Origin: CAZVRZ01 sp964629965
GTDB lineage: Bacteria; Chloroflexota; Anaerolineae; Anaerolineales; UBA4823
Assembly: GCA_964629965.1 (NCBI GenBank)
Contig: CAZVRZ010000036.1
Location: forward strand, 1-39,002
Direction: 5' to 3'
DNA: 39,002 nucleotides
Below the pieces are notes generated by a model. It was not told where the DNA came from, searched no databases, and was given only the letters and a program-made list of their open reading frames with translations. Shown here piece by piece: positions 7,475 through 15,469 of the stretch. Numbering within the stretch: the stretch's first letter is position 1; each line of letters begins with the position of its first letter. The translations under genes were made by a program, and so were the position numbers.

Positions 7475-9163
7475 ATGGACGCCCCAACCATCACCCGCAT
7501 TATCCCACCACCAGACTTCCCCGTTCAATGGGAAAACAGCGAAGACGAAAACTATCATTGGACTCGTGATCGCGAGCACATGCCCCACCCAATCACTCCC
7601 ATGTTTTCCAGTTTTTCAGCCCTGACCGCTTCAGAAGGCCGCCGGCGGACAGTGCCCGTTTACGACGAAGCCATCCTGGAACGCCGAGACCTGACGTTCA
7701 ACACCTATGGTTACACCCGGCTAGTTCCTTTCACCGGATCGTCGCTGGACATCGACCAACGCGTGCACAGCTACAAACTAAAAACCACTCGCACTGCCGA
7801 CCACCTGCAAGAGTTATGGGAAAACGAATGGAAACCCGAAATAGAAGCCCATTGGGATTTTTGGGCCAGGTTCAACCTATCCCAGGCAGACCTGCCAGGC
7901 CTGGCCGCCCACCTGGAAGAGACGATCATGCGAGCCACTCGGCTGCAAGAAATCCACTACCTCATGGGACCGCCCATGTGGTTTGCTATCGACGAATTCG
8001 AAAAGTATTATTGCGACCTGATCCCAGGCGCCCAGCCGCTGGACGCTCACCGGCTGTTACAAGGCTTTCACAATAAAACCATCGAGATCAACCAACATCT
8101 TTACCAGCTCAGCACGCTGGCCAGAAAGTACGAAATCGTCCGGCAGGCCATCACCACGCACACACCCCATGAAAGCCTGGCTATCCTGAGCAGAATGGAA
8201 GCAGCCCAGGCATTCCTGGAATCGCTCAACCATTTCCTGGCAAGCTATGGGCGCCGCAGCGACCTGTGGGATTGGGGTTATCCGAGCTGGCAAGATGATC
8301 CCAGCCCGGTACTGATGAACATCCGCAGCTACCTGGCTCAGCCAGAGCGCGACCTGCCGGCCGAACTGGCTTTGGCGGCAGAAGAAAGAGAAGCCGCAAT
8401 CGCCCAAACGCGGCAGGCCATTCTCGGCTACCCCGGCCCGGTACGGGAGCGGTTCGAGAAACTGTTGAAGAATGCCCAGGTCGCCCTGGTCTTGACCGAG
8501 AATCACACCTACTATATGGATTTCAACGGCTTCGGCTGGGTGCGGCGGGCAATCCACGAATTCGGCCGGCGTTTTGCCCGGGAAGAACGGCTGGATCAAG
8601 CAGATGATGTATTTTGCCTGAAGATCGATGAGCTCCGGAAAATGATCGCCAATCCGGCTCGTTCGTTCCGGGAGACGGCCCGGCAGCGCCGCGCCGAAAT
8701 CGAGCACTGGTCGAGCTACAACGAGCCTGCCGAATTGGGTCTCCGCCCGTACAGGCCCATCCAGCTATACTCGCCGGACGCCCGCCGCATGCTGCAGTAC
8801 ATTGGCGGCTTTGTCGCCGAGCTGCCAGCAAGCGAGCCTGAGCCGGGTGTGCTGAGCGGGCAAGCCGGCTCAGCCGGCAAGGTGTGCGGCCCGGCGCGCG
8901 TGATCCTGTCCCTGGCCGATGCCGGGCGGCTCCAGCCGGGCGACATCCTGGTGACCACCACCACCGCGCCGCTCTGGACGCCGTTATTCCTGACCGCGGC
9001 CGGGCTAGTTACCGATGCAGGGGGCCTGCTCTCGCATGGAGCCGTAGTCTCGCGGGAATTCCGCATCCCGGCCGTGGTTGGCACACGCCGCGCCACCACC
9101 AGCATCCAGGACGGACAGTGGATCGAAGTCGATGGTGATCTTGGTATGGTTCGAATGGTTTGA
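7475..9163 (+). CDS. PEP-utilising mobile-domain protein: phosphohistidine half of a split PEP synthase/rifampicin phosphotransferase-like enzyme
   Basis: 562 residues from ATG 7475, which has AAGGAGAG ~6 bases upstream. The frame is open further upstream, but that stretch has no such site. Residues ~1-440 form a mostly helical region that resembles the substrate-binding middle domain of rifampicin phosphotransferase-type proteins. The last ~100 residues are the swivelling PEP-utiliser domain, with GDILVTTTTAPLWTPLF and then TDAGGLLSHGAVVSREF. H521 of that motif is the expected phosphorylated histidine. There is no ATP-grasp domain in this protein. That domain is encoded by the next gene, 36 bases downstream. 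Fused relatives have ATP-grasp first, so the order here is split and inverted. The substrate is unknown. The residues around the His are intact, so activity is plausible. Confidence 0.85.
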   Translation: MDAPTITRIIPPPDFPVQWENSEDENYHWTRDREHMPHPITPMFSSFSALTASEGRRRTVPVYDEAILERRDLTFNTYGYTRLVPFTGSSLDIDQRVHSYKLKTTRTADHLQELWENEWKPEIEAHWDFWARFNLSQADLPGLAAHLEETIMRATRLQEIHYLMGPPMWFAIDEFEKYYCDLIPGAQPLDAHRLLQGFHNKTIEINQHLYQLSTLARKYEIVRQAITTHTPHESLAILSRMEAAQAFLESLNHFLASYGRRSDLWDWGYPSWQDDPSPVLMNIRSYLAQPERDLPAELALAAEEREAAIAQTRQAILGYPGPVRERFEKLLKNAQVALVLTENHTYYMDFNGFGWVRRAIHEFGRRFAREERLDQADDVFCLKIDELRKMIANPARSFRETARQRRAEIEHWSSYNEPAELGLRPYRPIQLYSPDARRMLQYIGGFVAELPASEPEPGVLSGQAGSAGKVCGPARVILSLADAGRLQPGDILVTTTTAPLWTPLFLTAAGLVTDAGGLLSHGAVVSREFRIPAVVGTRRATTSIQDGQWIEVDGDLGMVRMV

Positions 9164-9199
9164 AGCATTCTATTGATCCATTAATCCAAGGAGGTTTCG

Positions 9200-10039
9200 A
9201 TGAAATTTTATTGGCTAGACCAGGCCACCTGCCAGGATCCCCGCCATGTGGGCGGCAAAGCCGCTCAACTCAGCCGCCTGGCTGCCCGCTACCCGGTGCC
9301 GCCTGGTTTCTGCCTGGCAGCCTCATCACCCCGGTCCGTACCGCCCACTAAATCTTGGCAGGTGCACCTTATCCAAGCCTACGAACGGCTGGGCGAACGG
9401 TGCGGGCAGCAGCAGCCTTCCGTGGCAGTGCGCTCCTCAGCAGTCGGCGAAGATGGGCAGGCCACCTCCTTTGCCGGGCAACACGAAACATTCCTCAACA
9501 TCAGCAGTCCGCAGCCCGTGATCGAGGCCGTACAGCGCTGCATAGCCTCCGTCGATAACAAGCGCTCCCGGGCTTATCGCCGCTTCAAAGGATTGGCGGA
9601 GCAGGATGTGCGCATCGCCGTGCTGGTTCAGCAATTCATCCAGGCCGATGCTTCAGCCATCGTCTTCAGCGCAGACCCGCGCACAGGCGAGTGCGACCGG
9701 GTGGCGATCAATGCTGCCTGGGGCATCGGCGAAAGCCTGGTGAGCGGCACGGTCACCCCCGATCTCTACCTGATCCATAAAGCTGACCTGGCAATCCTCA
9801 CCAGCCAGGTAGCAGATAAAACCTGTATGACGGTTGCCTACCCGGGATGCGTCCGGGAAGCGCCGGTGCCTCGCAGCTTACGCCAGGAGCCGGCCCTGTC
9901 TCCAGAACAAATCATTGCCCTGGCGCGCCTGGCCATCTCGCTCGAAGAACAGCAAGGTTGGCCGGTGGATCTGGAATGCGCTTTCAAAGACCAAAAACTG
10001 TTCCTGCTGCAATGCCGCCCGATCACTACCTTACCGTAA
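9200..10039 (+). CDS. PEP/pyruvate-binding ATP-grasp protein: ATP half of the split phosphotransferase
   Basis: 279 residues corresponding to the N-terminal domain of PEP synthase/pyruvate phosphate dikinase (PPDK_N). It starts WLDQATCQDPRHVGGKAAQL, then has VAVRSSAVGEDGQATSFAGQ (~75-95, nucleotide loop), QQFIQADASAIVFSADPRTGE (metal and ATP contacts), AAWGIGESLVSGTVTPD, and the closing strand FLLQCRPITTLP. It ends where the linker to the His domain would begin in fused enzymes. A strong AAGGAGG lies 8 bases before the ATG and the gene is 36 bases after its partner. In the family the domain splits ATP and phosphorylates the mobile His, which then passes phosphate to a substrate. It is likely inactive without the upstream protein. 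Confidence 0.88.
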   Translation: MKFYWLDQATCQDPRHVGGKAAQLSRLAARYPVPPGFCLAASSPRSVPPTKSWQVHLIQAYERLGERCGQQQPSVAVRSSAVGEDGQATSFAGQHETFLNISSPQPVIEAVQRCIASVDNKRSRAYRRFKGLAEQDVRIAVLVQQFIQADASAIVFSADPRTGECDRVAINAAWGIGESLVSGTVTPDLYLIHKADLAILTSQVADKTCMTVAYPGCVREAPVPRSLRQEPALSPEQIIALARLAISLEEQQGWPVDLECAFKDQKLFLLQCRPITTLP

Positions 10040-10099
10040 ATTATTGGTGCGATTCGAAAAATCGGGTATACAATAAATGCAAACAGAAAGGAATGTGCT

Positions 10100-11260
10100 A
10101 TGCCCAACTCGGCAGATACTCCCCTGCGCCTGGCCATCATCGGCGGCGCTAAACGTTCCAGCTACCTGTACGGGCCTCTGGTGCAGGCTATGAGCGACCA
10201 GGTGAAGCTGGTATCCGTGTGGAGCCGCTCGAGCGACTCCGCCCGCCGGCTGGGCGAGCAGCTCGGAGCGCCCTGGTATACAGACCTCCAGCGCCTGGTG
10301 GCAGATACCCAGCCGCAGATCGGCATAGTCAGCGTGGGCTATGCGGCCAACGGGCAGGCCGGCCTGATGGCAGTCGAGAGCGGGCTGCACGTACTGCTGG
10401 AAACACCCATCGCTCACAAGCTGGCAGAAGCCGATGCCATCATCCAGGCCGCCCGAGCGCGCGGTCTCAAAATCGAAGTGGCCGAACAATTCCATCGCCG
10501 CCCGCTGGAACAGATCAAGCTGGCCCTGATCAGCTCGGGGCTTTTTGGCAAGGTGCACAGCTCCTTCAACGATTTCGCCGGGCATGGCTATCATGGGGTC
10601 AGCGTGATGCGCAGCTACCTGGGCTTCGAGGCCGTGCCCAGGCAGGTGACCGGCGCCGTCCACCAATACCCGCTGGCTGCGCACTGGTCCCGCCTGGGGG
10701 GCACCTCCGGCGAAAGGAATGAGACACAGGAGCACGGCATTATCGAATTCGACGGCGGGCAGACTGGCGTCTTTCACTGGAGCGATGTTAGCTACGACTC
10801 AGCCCTGCGCTGGTGGCGATCCAGCCGTTTCCTGGCAGAAAAAGGCATGGGCATCACGGTCGGCGTTGGCTTGAACGTGCAAGAATGGCTGACACTGCTG
10901 GCGCCGAGCGGCGAAGCGCCGCAGTTCATCACGCTGGAGCGGCGTTGGGAGCGCGTCGATGGCGGCGCGCTGGTGGGCATATATGCCCACACCGGGAATG
11001 CCGCCCAACCGGTGATCGCATGGGATAATTCCTTCCGGCCGGCCATCCAGGGGCACGGCGCCCAATGGCATGACGATGAGATCGGCGTGGCCGGTTGCCT
11101 GCTAAGCCTGGTGAACGCCGTTCGCAAAGATACCGAACCGACCTATGGCCCTCACCAGGCCCGCCTGGATCAAGAGATCATCTTAGCGCTGCGCATGTCA
11201 GCCCAAATGGGCGGGCAGCCGGTCCAACTGCCGCTCGACCCGGCAACACAAACGATCTAA
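10100..11260 (+). CDS. Gfo/Idh/MocA-family NAD(P)-dependent oxidoreductase
   Basis: 386 residues. The N-terminal Rossmann domain starts LRLAIIGGAKRSSYLYG (~9-25), continues VSVWSRSSDSARRLGEQLG, and includes IGIVSVGYAANGQAGLMA and HVLLETPIAHKLAEADAI. The usual EKP dinucleotide-site motif is ETP here. The C-terminal alpha/beta domain (~125-380) starts around AEQFHRRPLEQIKLALISSG. The family oxidises or reduces sugars, inositols and sugar acids with NAD(P), and some archaeal xylose dehydrogenases belong to it. Nothing in this sequence fixes the substrate. An AAAGGA site precedes the ATG, 60 bases after the ATP-grasp gene, and a membrane protein follows after 19 bases. The nearby aldonate dehydratases make a sugar dehydrogenase role attractive but unproven. 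Confidence 0.88.
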   Translation: MPNSADTPLRLAIIGGAKRSSYLYGPLVQAMSDQVKLVSVWSRSSDSARRLGEQLGAPWYTDLQRLVADTQPQIGIVSVGYAANGQAGLMAVESGLHVLLETPIAHKLAEADAIIQAARARGLKIEVAEQFHRRPLEQIKLALISSGLFGKVHSSFNDFAGHGYHGVSVMRSYLGFEAVPRQVTGAVHQYPLAAHWSRLGGTSGERNETQEHGIIEFDGGQTGVFHWSDVSYDSALRWWRSSRFLAEKGMGITVGVGLNVQEWLTLLAPSGEAPQFITLERRWERVDGGALVGIYAHTGNAAQPVIAWDNSFRPAIQGHGAQWHDDEIGVAGCLLSLVNAVRKDTEPTYGPHQARLDQEIILALRMSAQMGGQPVQLPLDPATQTI

Positions 11261-11279
11261 CCATCTGAGGAGGTGAACG

Positions 11280-12362
11280 ATGAAAACCCTGGCGAAAATC
11301 CTGGCATCCCTGTGCGTTCTCGTGGTCATCATCACGATTCCCTTGACGCTGCTGGCCTTCGATTTCGGGCGTGTGGTTTTCAACCCGCCCCTGGTGAAAA
11401 GCATGCTCACCGAAGAAGTGGTCAACTCTGACCTGCTGCCCATCGCCCTAGAATGGTTCTCCGATCGCCGGGCGCAGGAGCGCGTCGAGACTGGCGAAGC
11501 CCTGACCGGCATCACCGAGCCGGACATCGTCCTGTTGATGTCATACCTGGATCGCGAAGACTGGCGTAAGATCAAGCAGGAAGTGCTGACGGACCCAATC
11601 CTGACCGACTGGGTCTCAGTGAGCGTGGATGGCACCTACGCCTGGATCGATTCTACCGACCGCGTACCGCAGATCACCTGGAGCATGCAGCCTTTCAAAG
11701 ACCGGGTCAATACCGAACATGGCGCCAATTGTATCGTGATCGCCTACAGCAACCTGGCGCCCTGCACCCAGGAGCAGATTGATAATTTCCTGGCCCGCCT
11801 GGCTGCCGTGCCGGAGGGTACAGAAGTATTGTATAACCTGTGTGCATTTCCCGAACCATGGCACGAGGATCAATTCAACGATTATGTGAGCGCGCTCCAC
11901 GATGTAGTCGAAAACGTTCCGTCTCAGTTCGCCCTGACCAATGAGCTGGCCCAGGTGGAAGATACCGCCGGGGTCGGTGCAGCAGTGCTCAAAGGCCAAC
12001 TGCGGCTGCTGCGTTTTTTGATGAACTGGGCCTGGCTAATACCGGTTATTCTATTGTTACTGATCCTGCTGCTCGCCATCCGCTCGGTGGGAACGCTTGG
12101 GCGCTGGTGGGGCCTGCCGCTGACCGTGGGCGGCTTCCTGACGCTGCTGCCCGCCCTGGTCTACCGTCCCTTGATCACTTGGCTGCTGGCCTCCGGGCCG
12201 CTCAGCGAAACGCCCGAATTGGTCCGAGCCGAAGCCATCCGCGTCATCTTAAAACTAGCCGCGGCCGCCTTCAAACCCTTGCTCATCCAGGCAGTGATCG
12301 TTACCCTGGTAGGCGTGATCCTGGTGATCGTCCTGCTCGTGCAGAGTAGCAAGGAAAAGTAA
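11280..12362 (+). CDS. Unrecognised membrane protein with an extracytoplasmic domain
   Basis: 360 residues of no family I recognise. An N-terminal hydrophobic segment (~5-27, ILASLCVLVVIITIPLTLLA) acts as a signal anchor. It is followed by ~210 residues outside the membrane with three Cys (NCIVIAYSNLAPC and YNLCAFPEPW), which may form a disulfide. Three hydrophobic helices come at the C-terminus, around 245-265 (WLIPVILLLLILLLAI), 275-300 and 335-355, with a short Lys-rich tail. A perfect GAGGAGGTGA precedes the ATG. It is 19 bases after the oxidoreductase gene, so probably in the same transcript. A sensor, transporter accessory or envelope role are all possible. Confidence 0.75.
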   Translation: MKTLAKILASLCVLVVIITIPLTLLAFDFGRVVFNPPLVKSMLTEEVVNSDLLPIALEWFSDRRAQERVETGEALTGITEPDIVLLMSYLDREDWRKIKQEVLTDPILTDWVSVSVDGTYAWIDSTDRVPQITWSMQPFKDRVNTEHGANCIVIAYSNLAPCTQEQIDNFLARLAAVPEGTEVLYNLCAFPEPWHEDQFNDYVSALHDVVENVPSQFALTNELAQVEDTAGVGAAVLKGQLRLLRFLMNWAWLIPVILLLLILLLAIRSVGTLGRWWGLPLTVGGFLTLLPALVYRPLITWLLASGPLSETPELVRAEAIRVILKLAAAAFKPLLIQAVIVTLVGVILVIVLLVQSSKEK

Positions 12363-12411
12363 GAGCCCGGTGCGGCGATCAGATGTTCATGATCCCATAA
12401 CCGACATCCAT

Positions 12412-14422
12412 TTATTCTTCCCCATCCAGCGCCTTCTTTCCAGCCTCCAGCACCGCGATGATCCGATCGACATCGTAGACCGCGCCCGCCCAGGTTCCAC
12501 CGCTGGCTTCCTGCAAGGCCGCCCACAAGCGCGTGTCGTCCGGCAGGTCGGGGCGCGCCGCCAGGTTCGGGTGCGCCTCACGCTGCGCCAGCAGTTCTTC
12601 CGCTTCTTGGGGGGTCAGCCACCTCTCATCCACCCCCACAAGGTTCACGCCCCCAGTTAATTGATTACGGTCGATCACGATCTCAATCCAGTCGCCGTCG
12701 CGCNNNNNNNNNNAGCTTACCCAGCGGCCCACCAGCCAGCGCTTCTGGCCCGATATGGCCAATGCAAGCCCCGGTCGAGACACCCGAAAAACGCGCATCG
12801 GTCAGCAAGGGAACATGTTTGCCCCATGGCAGGTACTTTAGTGCTGCGGTGAGCTGGTAAGTTTCTTCCATTCCGGTTCCCATGGGGCCGCCGCCGATAT
12901 ATACCAGTACATCGCCAGGCTGCACGGCATTTTCATGCTGCCCTTTGATGGCCTTGATGGCATCTCGCTCGCGCGTGAAAACCCTCGCCCGCCCGCGCAG
13001 GCGATAGACGCCGTCATTACCCAACACGCTGGGGTCGATGGAGGTGGCTTTGACGACCGAGCCCTGCGGCGCCAGGTTGCCGACCGGGAACACCAGGGTG
13101 GAGGTTAAACCGGCGCGCCGGGCTACATCTGGGCTGAAGATCACCTGGTCAGGGTCAATACCGCCGGCGGCCAATACACGACGAGCGTTGAAGCGCCGTT
13201 CGCTCTCTTGCCAGCCGTCCAGCACTGCGCTCAATTTCTCTCCAGAAACGGTCAGTACATCCAAATCCAATACCCCCAGCCCACGCAAATGCAGCATCAC
13301 CTCCGGCACGCCGCCGGCCAGGAAGACATGGGTGGTCGCAAACCCCTGCGGTCCGTTGGGCAGCACATCCACCAGGCGCGGCGTGCTGCGATTGACGCGC
13401 ACCCAATCCTGCACCGTTGGGCGGGGCAATCCGGCGGCATGAGCGATGGCCGGCAGGTGCATCAACAGGTTGGTGGAGCCGCCGCAGGCCGCATGCACCA
13501 GCATGGCGTTCTCGACCGAGGCCGGCGCCAGGATCTTCGACAAGGGCAGGCTGCGTTCTTGCAAACGCAGCAGCGCCAGGGCAGAGCGCTCGGCCAGCTC
13601 GTACCAGACCGGCTCGCCGGACGGCGATAAGGCGGAATGCGGCAGGGCCATCCCCAGGGCTTCGGCGATAACCTGAGATGTAGCCGCGGTGCCCAGAAAT
13701 TGGCAACCTCCGCCGCCTGAGCCAAAGACCTGGCAGCTCATTGTGGCGGCATATTCCAGGTCGACCAGACCATGGGCGAAGCGCGAGCCGATCGATTGGA
13801 TCATGCCGGTGTCTTCGGCGCCCCTAACGGGCAGCGTTACACCACCCGGGACGATCACACCGGGCAATTGACCGCAGCCGGCCAGCGCCATCATCATCGC
13901 GGGCAATCCCTTATCGCAGCTCGCGATCCCCAACACGCCCAGCCGCCTGGGAAGCGAGCGGACCAGGCGCCGCAGCAGGATTGCAGCGTCATTACGGTAA
14001 GCCAGGCTGTCCAGGATACCTGGCGTGCCCATCGTGCGCCCATCACAAGGATCGCTGCAATAACCGGCAAAAGGCAGCACGCCCTGCTCTCGCAGCGTCT
14101 GTGCGGCCTGCCGCACCAGCAGCGCCAATTCCCAATGCCCGGTATGGTAACCCAGCGCCAGCGGCGTGCCGTCATCGGAGCGCAAGCCGCCCAGCGTGCT
14201 GAGAATCAGGAAGGCGGGACGGTTGGCTTCCTGCGCCTTACATCCCATGGCCACGTTCTGGGCCAGGCCAAACAGGTCGCCGCTGGGGGCATATCGCAGC
14301 GTATCATCATCCAATGGCAGCCGCCCGCCGGGAGCTTCCCCAAAAGCACGCGTGCCGGATACGGCGCTGGAACTTCCAAAGATGGTTGCTTCTAACCCAG
14401 AACAATTGGTTGATTCCTGCAT
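12412..14422 (-). CDS. yjhG: YjhG/YagF-family D-xylonate dehydratase (IlvD/Edd superfamily), interrupted by an N-run
   Basis: With the 10 Ns removed, the frame runs unbroken for 667 codons (666 residues), close to E. coli YjhG. Family motifs include FAGYCSDPCDGRTMGTPG (Fe-S Cys), GIASCDKGLPAMMMAL, GGGGCQFLGTAATSQVIAEA, HSALSPSGEPVW, CGGSTNLLMHLPAIAHAAG, the late DARFSGVSTGACIGHIGPEA, and the C-terminal LPDDTRLWAALQEASGGTW that is diagnostic of this subfamily. It dehydrates D-xylonate to 2-keto-3-deoxy-D-xylonate using an Fe-S cluster and Mg. I chose ATG 14422 over ATG 14434 because GGAGG sits 5 bases before it. The gene is divergent from an FAH-fold gene that could catalyse the next step. Confidence 0.92.
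12704..12713. other. Assembly N-run inside yjhG; predicted true length 0
   Basis: Ten Ns. Read literally they throw the dehydratase out of frame. Joining the flanks directly on the - strand gives the codons for GPLGKLRDGDW with no base missing, and this matches the YjhG-type GGPIGKLRTGD. The placeholder therefore probably represents a contig join without missing sequence. Confidence 0.85.
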
Positions 14423-14462
14423 GATCGCCTCCATAATAATGAATCAGACTACCCGACAAATA

Positions 14463-14488
14463 AAAGCTGCCATAATTATAGCGGCTTT
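14463..14488. promoter_or_regulatory. 26-bp near-palindrome, candidate operator for the divergent aldonate genes
   Basis: An inverted repeat with outer arms AAAGC/GCTTT and an 8-base centre ATAATTAT. Eleven of 13 base pairs are symmetric (mismatches at 14468/14483 and 14471/14480). It lies between yjhG (start 14422, - strand) and the FAH gene (start 14560, + strand). It contains a TATAAT on the - strand (14480 to 14475), so a bound repressor would cover the yjhG promoter. No matching regulator gene is adjacent, and I cannot assign the regulator family. Confidence 0.55.
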
Positions 14489-14559
14489 CGTTCGAGCAAG
14501 AGAAGATAAACCAGCTATATGTGATACACTTTAGATCATCTCACCGTGCGGAGGCGTAT

Positions 14560-15456
14560 ATGAGCATCAAACTGGTTCGTTATTATGACCCGCAAGTCGG
14601 CGCTCGCTGGGGCGGCTTGCAGCAGGAAAATGTCTACGATCTGACCGCAGAAATCAGCTCGCTGGCAAGCTGGCTGCAGAAAAGCTGCGGACACGTGGCC
14701 CAGGCTATTCAGGAATTGGAAGAACGAACATCCGGCAAGCGGCCCGCTTATACTTTAGTGGAATTGAAGCAGGAACCGGCGCCAAATCAGGCGCATATTC
14801 TCGCTCCGCTCGACCAGCAGGAAGTTTGGGCCGCCGGGGTAACTTACCAACGCAGCCAGCAGGCGCGCCAGGAAGAGGCCAGCGACGGAGGAGACGTGTA
14901 TGCCCGCGTATACACGGCCGAGCGGCCCGAGTTATTCTATAAAGGAAACGCTCGGAATGTTATCGGTCACCGCCATCCGGTGGGCATTCGCGCAGATGCT
15001 GCCTGGTCGGTTCCCGAACCAGAGTTGACAATATTGCTGAACCCAGCCCTCGAAGTGGTAGGCATGACCATCGGCAACGATATGAGCAGCCGCGACCTGG
15101 AAGGCGCCAATCCCCTTTACCTGCCGCAGGCGAAAATCTACACTGCCTCCTGCGCGTTAGGTCCGGCGATCACGCTGCTGCCGTTTTCCGAATGGCAGGT
15201 GCAGGCTATCAAAATCGAGATCCGGCGGAACAATGCGCCGGTCTTCTCCGGCGAAACACATACCTCCTGCCTGCATCGCTCGTTGGCCGAATTGGTGCAT
15301 TACCTGGGGCGCAGTAATACTTACCCGGCGGGCGTTTTTCTGATGACCGGTACCGGCGTTGTGCCGCCGGCAGATTTTACCTTGCAAGCCGGCGACGAGG
15401 TGAGCATCGCCATCGATGAGATCGGTGAACTGAGCAACCCAGTCGCCATCGTCTGA
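14560..15456 (+). CDS. FAH-superfamily hydrolase/dehydratase, likely 2-keto-3-deoxy-aldonate dehydratase
   Basis: 298 residues from ATG 14560, preceded by GGAGG at 14549-14553. The ATG at 14521 in the same frame has no such site. The fumarylacetoacetate hydrolase fold is shown by VWAAGVTYQRSQQARQEE (~88-105), ERPELFYKGNARNVIGH, the metal site VPEPELTILLNP, GMTIGNDMSSRDLEGANPLYLPQAK (~170-193), and GTGVVPPADFTLQAGDEV near the end. The ExE pair in VPEPEL plus a downstream Asp bind the divalent metal. FAH-fold enzymes include the 2-keto-3-deoxy-D-arabinonate/xylonate dehydratases of the Weimberg-type pathway. Position opposite a xylonate dehydratase supports that activity here, but a diketo-acid hydrolase is also possible. 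Confidence 0.85.
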   Translation: MSIKLVRYYDPQVGARWGGLQQENVYDLTAEISSLASWLQKSCGHVAQAIQELEERTSGKRPAYTLVELKQEPAPNQAHILAPLDQQEVWAAGVTYQRSQQARQEEASDGGDVYARVYTAERPELFYKGNARNVIGHRHPVGIRADAAWSVPEPELTILLNPALEVVGMTIGNDMSSRDLEGANPLYLPQAKIYTASCALGPAITLLPFSEWQVQAIKIEIRRNNAPVFSGETHTSCLHRSLAELVHYLGRSNTYPAGVFLMTGTGVVPPADFTLQAGDEVSIAIDEIGELSNPVAIV

Positions 15457-15469
15457 GATCGATCCGACT

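Noticed and set aside
10044..10077. Promoter before the Gfo/Idh/MocA gene (TTGGTG, 17 bases, TATACA)
   Set aside because: Both hexamers are poor matches and the spacer holds a small hairpin, so co-transcription with the upstream gene is at least as likely.
12412..12798. Separate 128-codon gene across the N-run
   Set aside because: The part right of the N-run in this frame is nonsense, while its C-terminal part is the tail of yjhG. Removing the Ns merges it with the main gene.
13772..14395. 207-codon open frame on the + strand
   Set aside because: It is antisense to the yjhG N-terminal half in GC-rich sequence; the Gln/Arg/Pro-rich translation is typical of a shadow frame.
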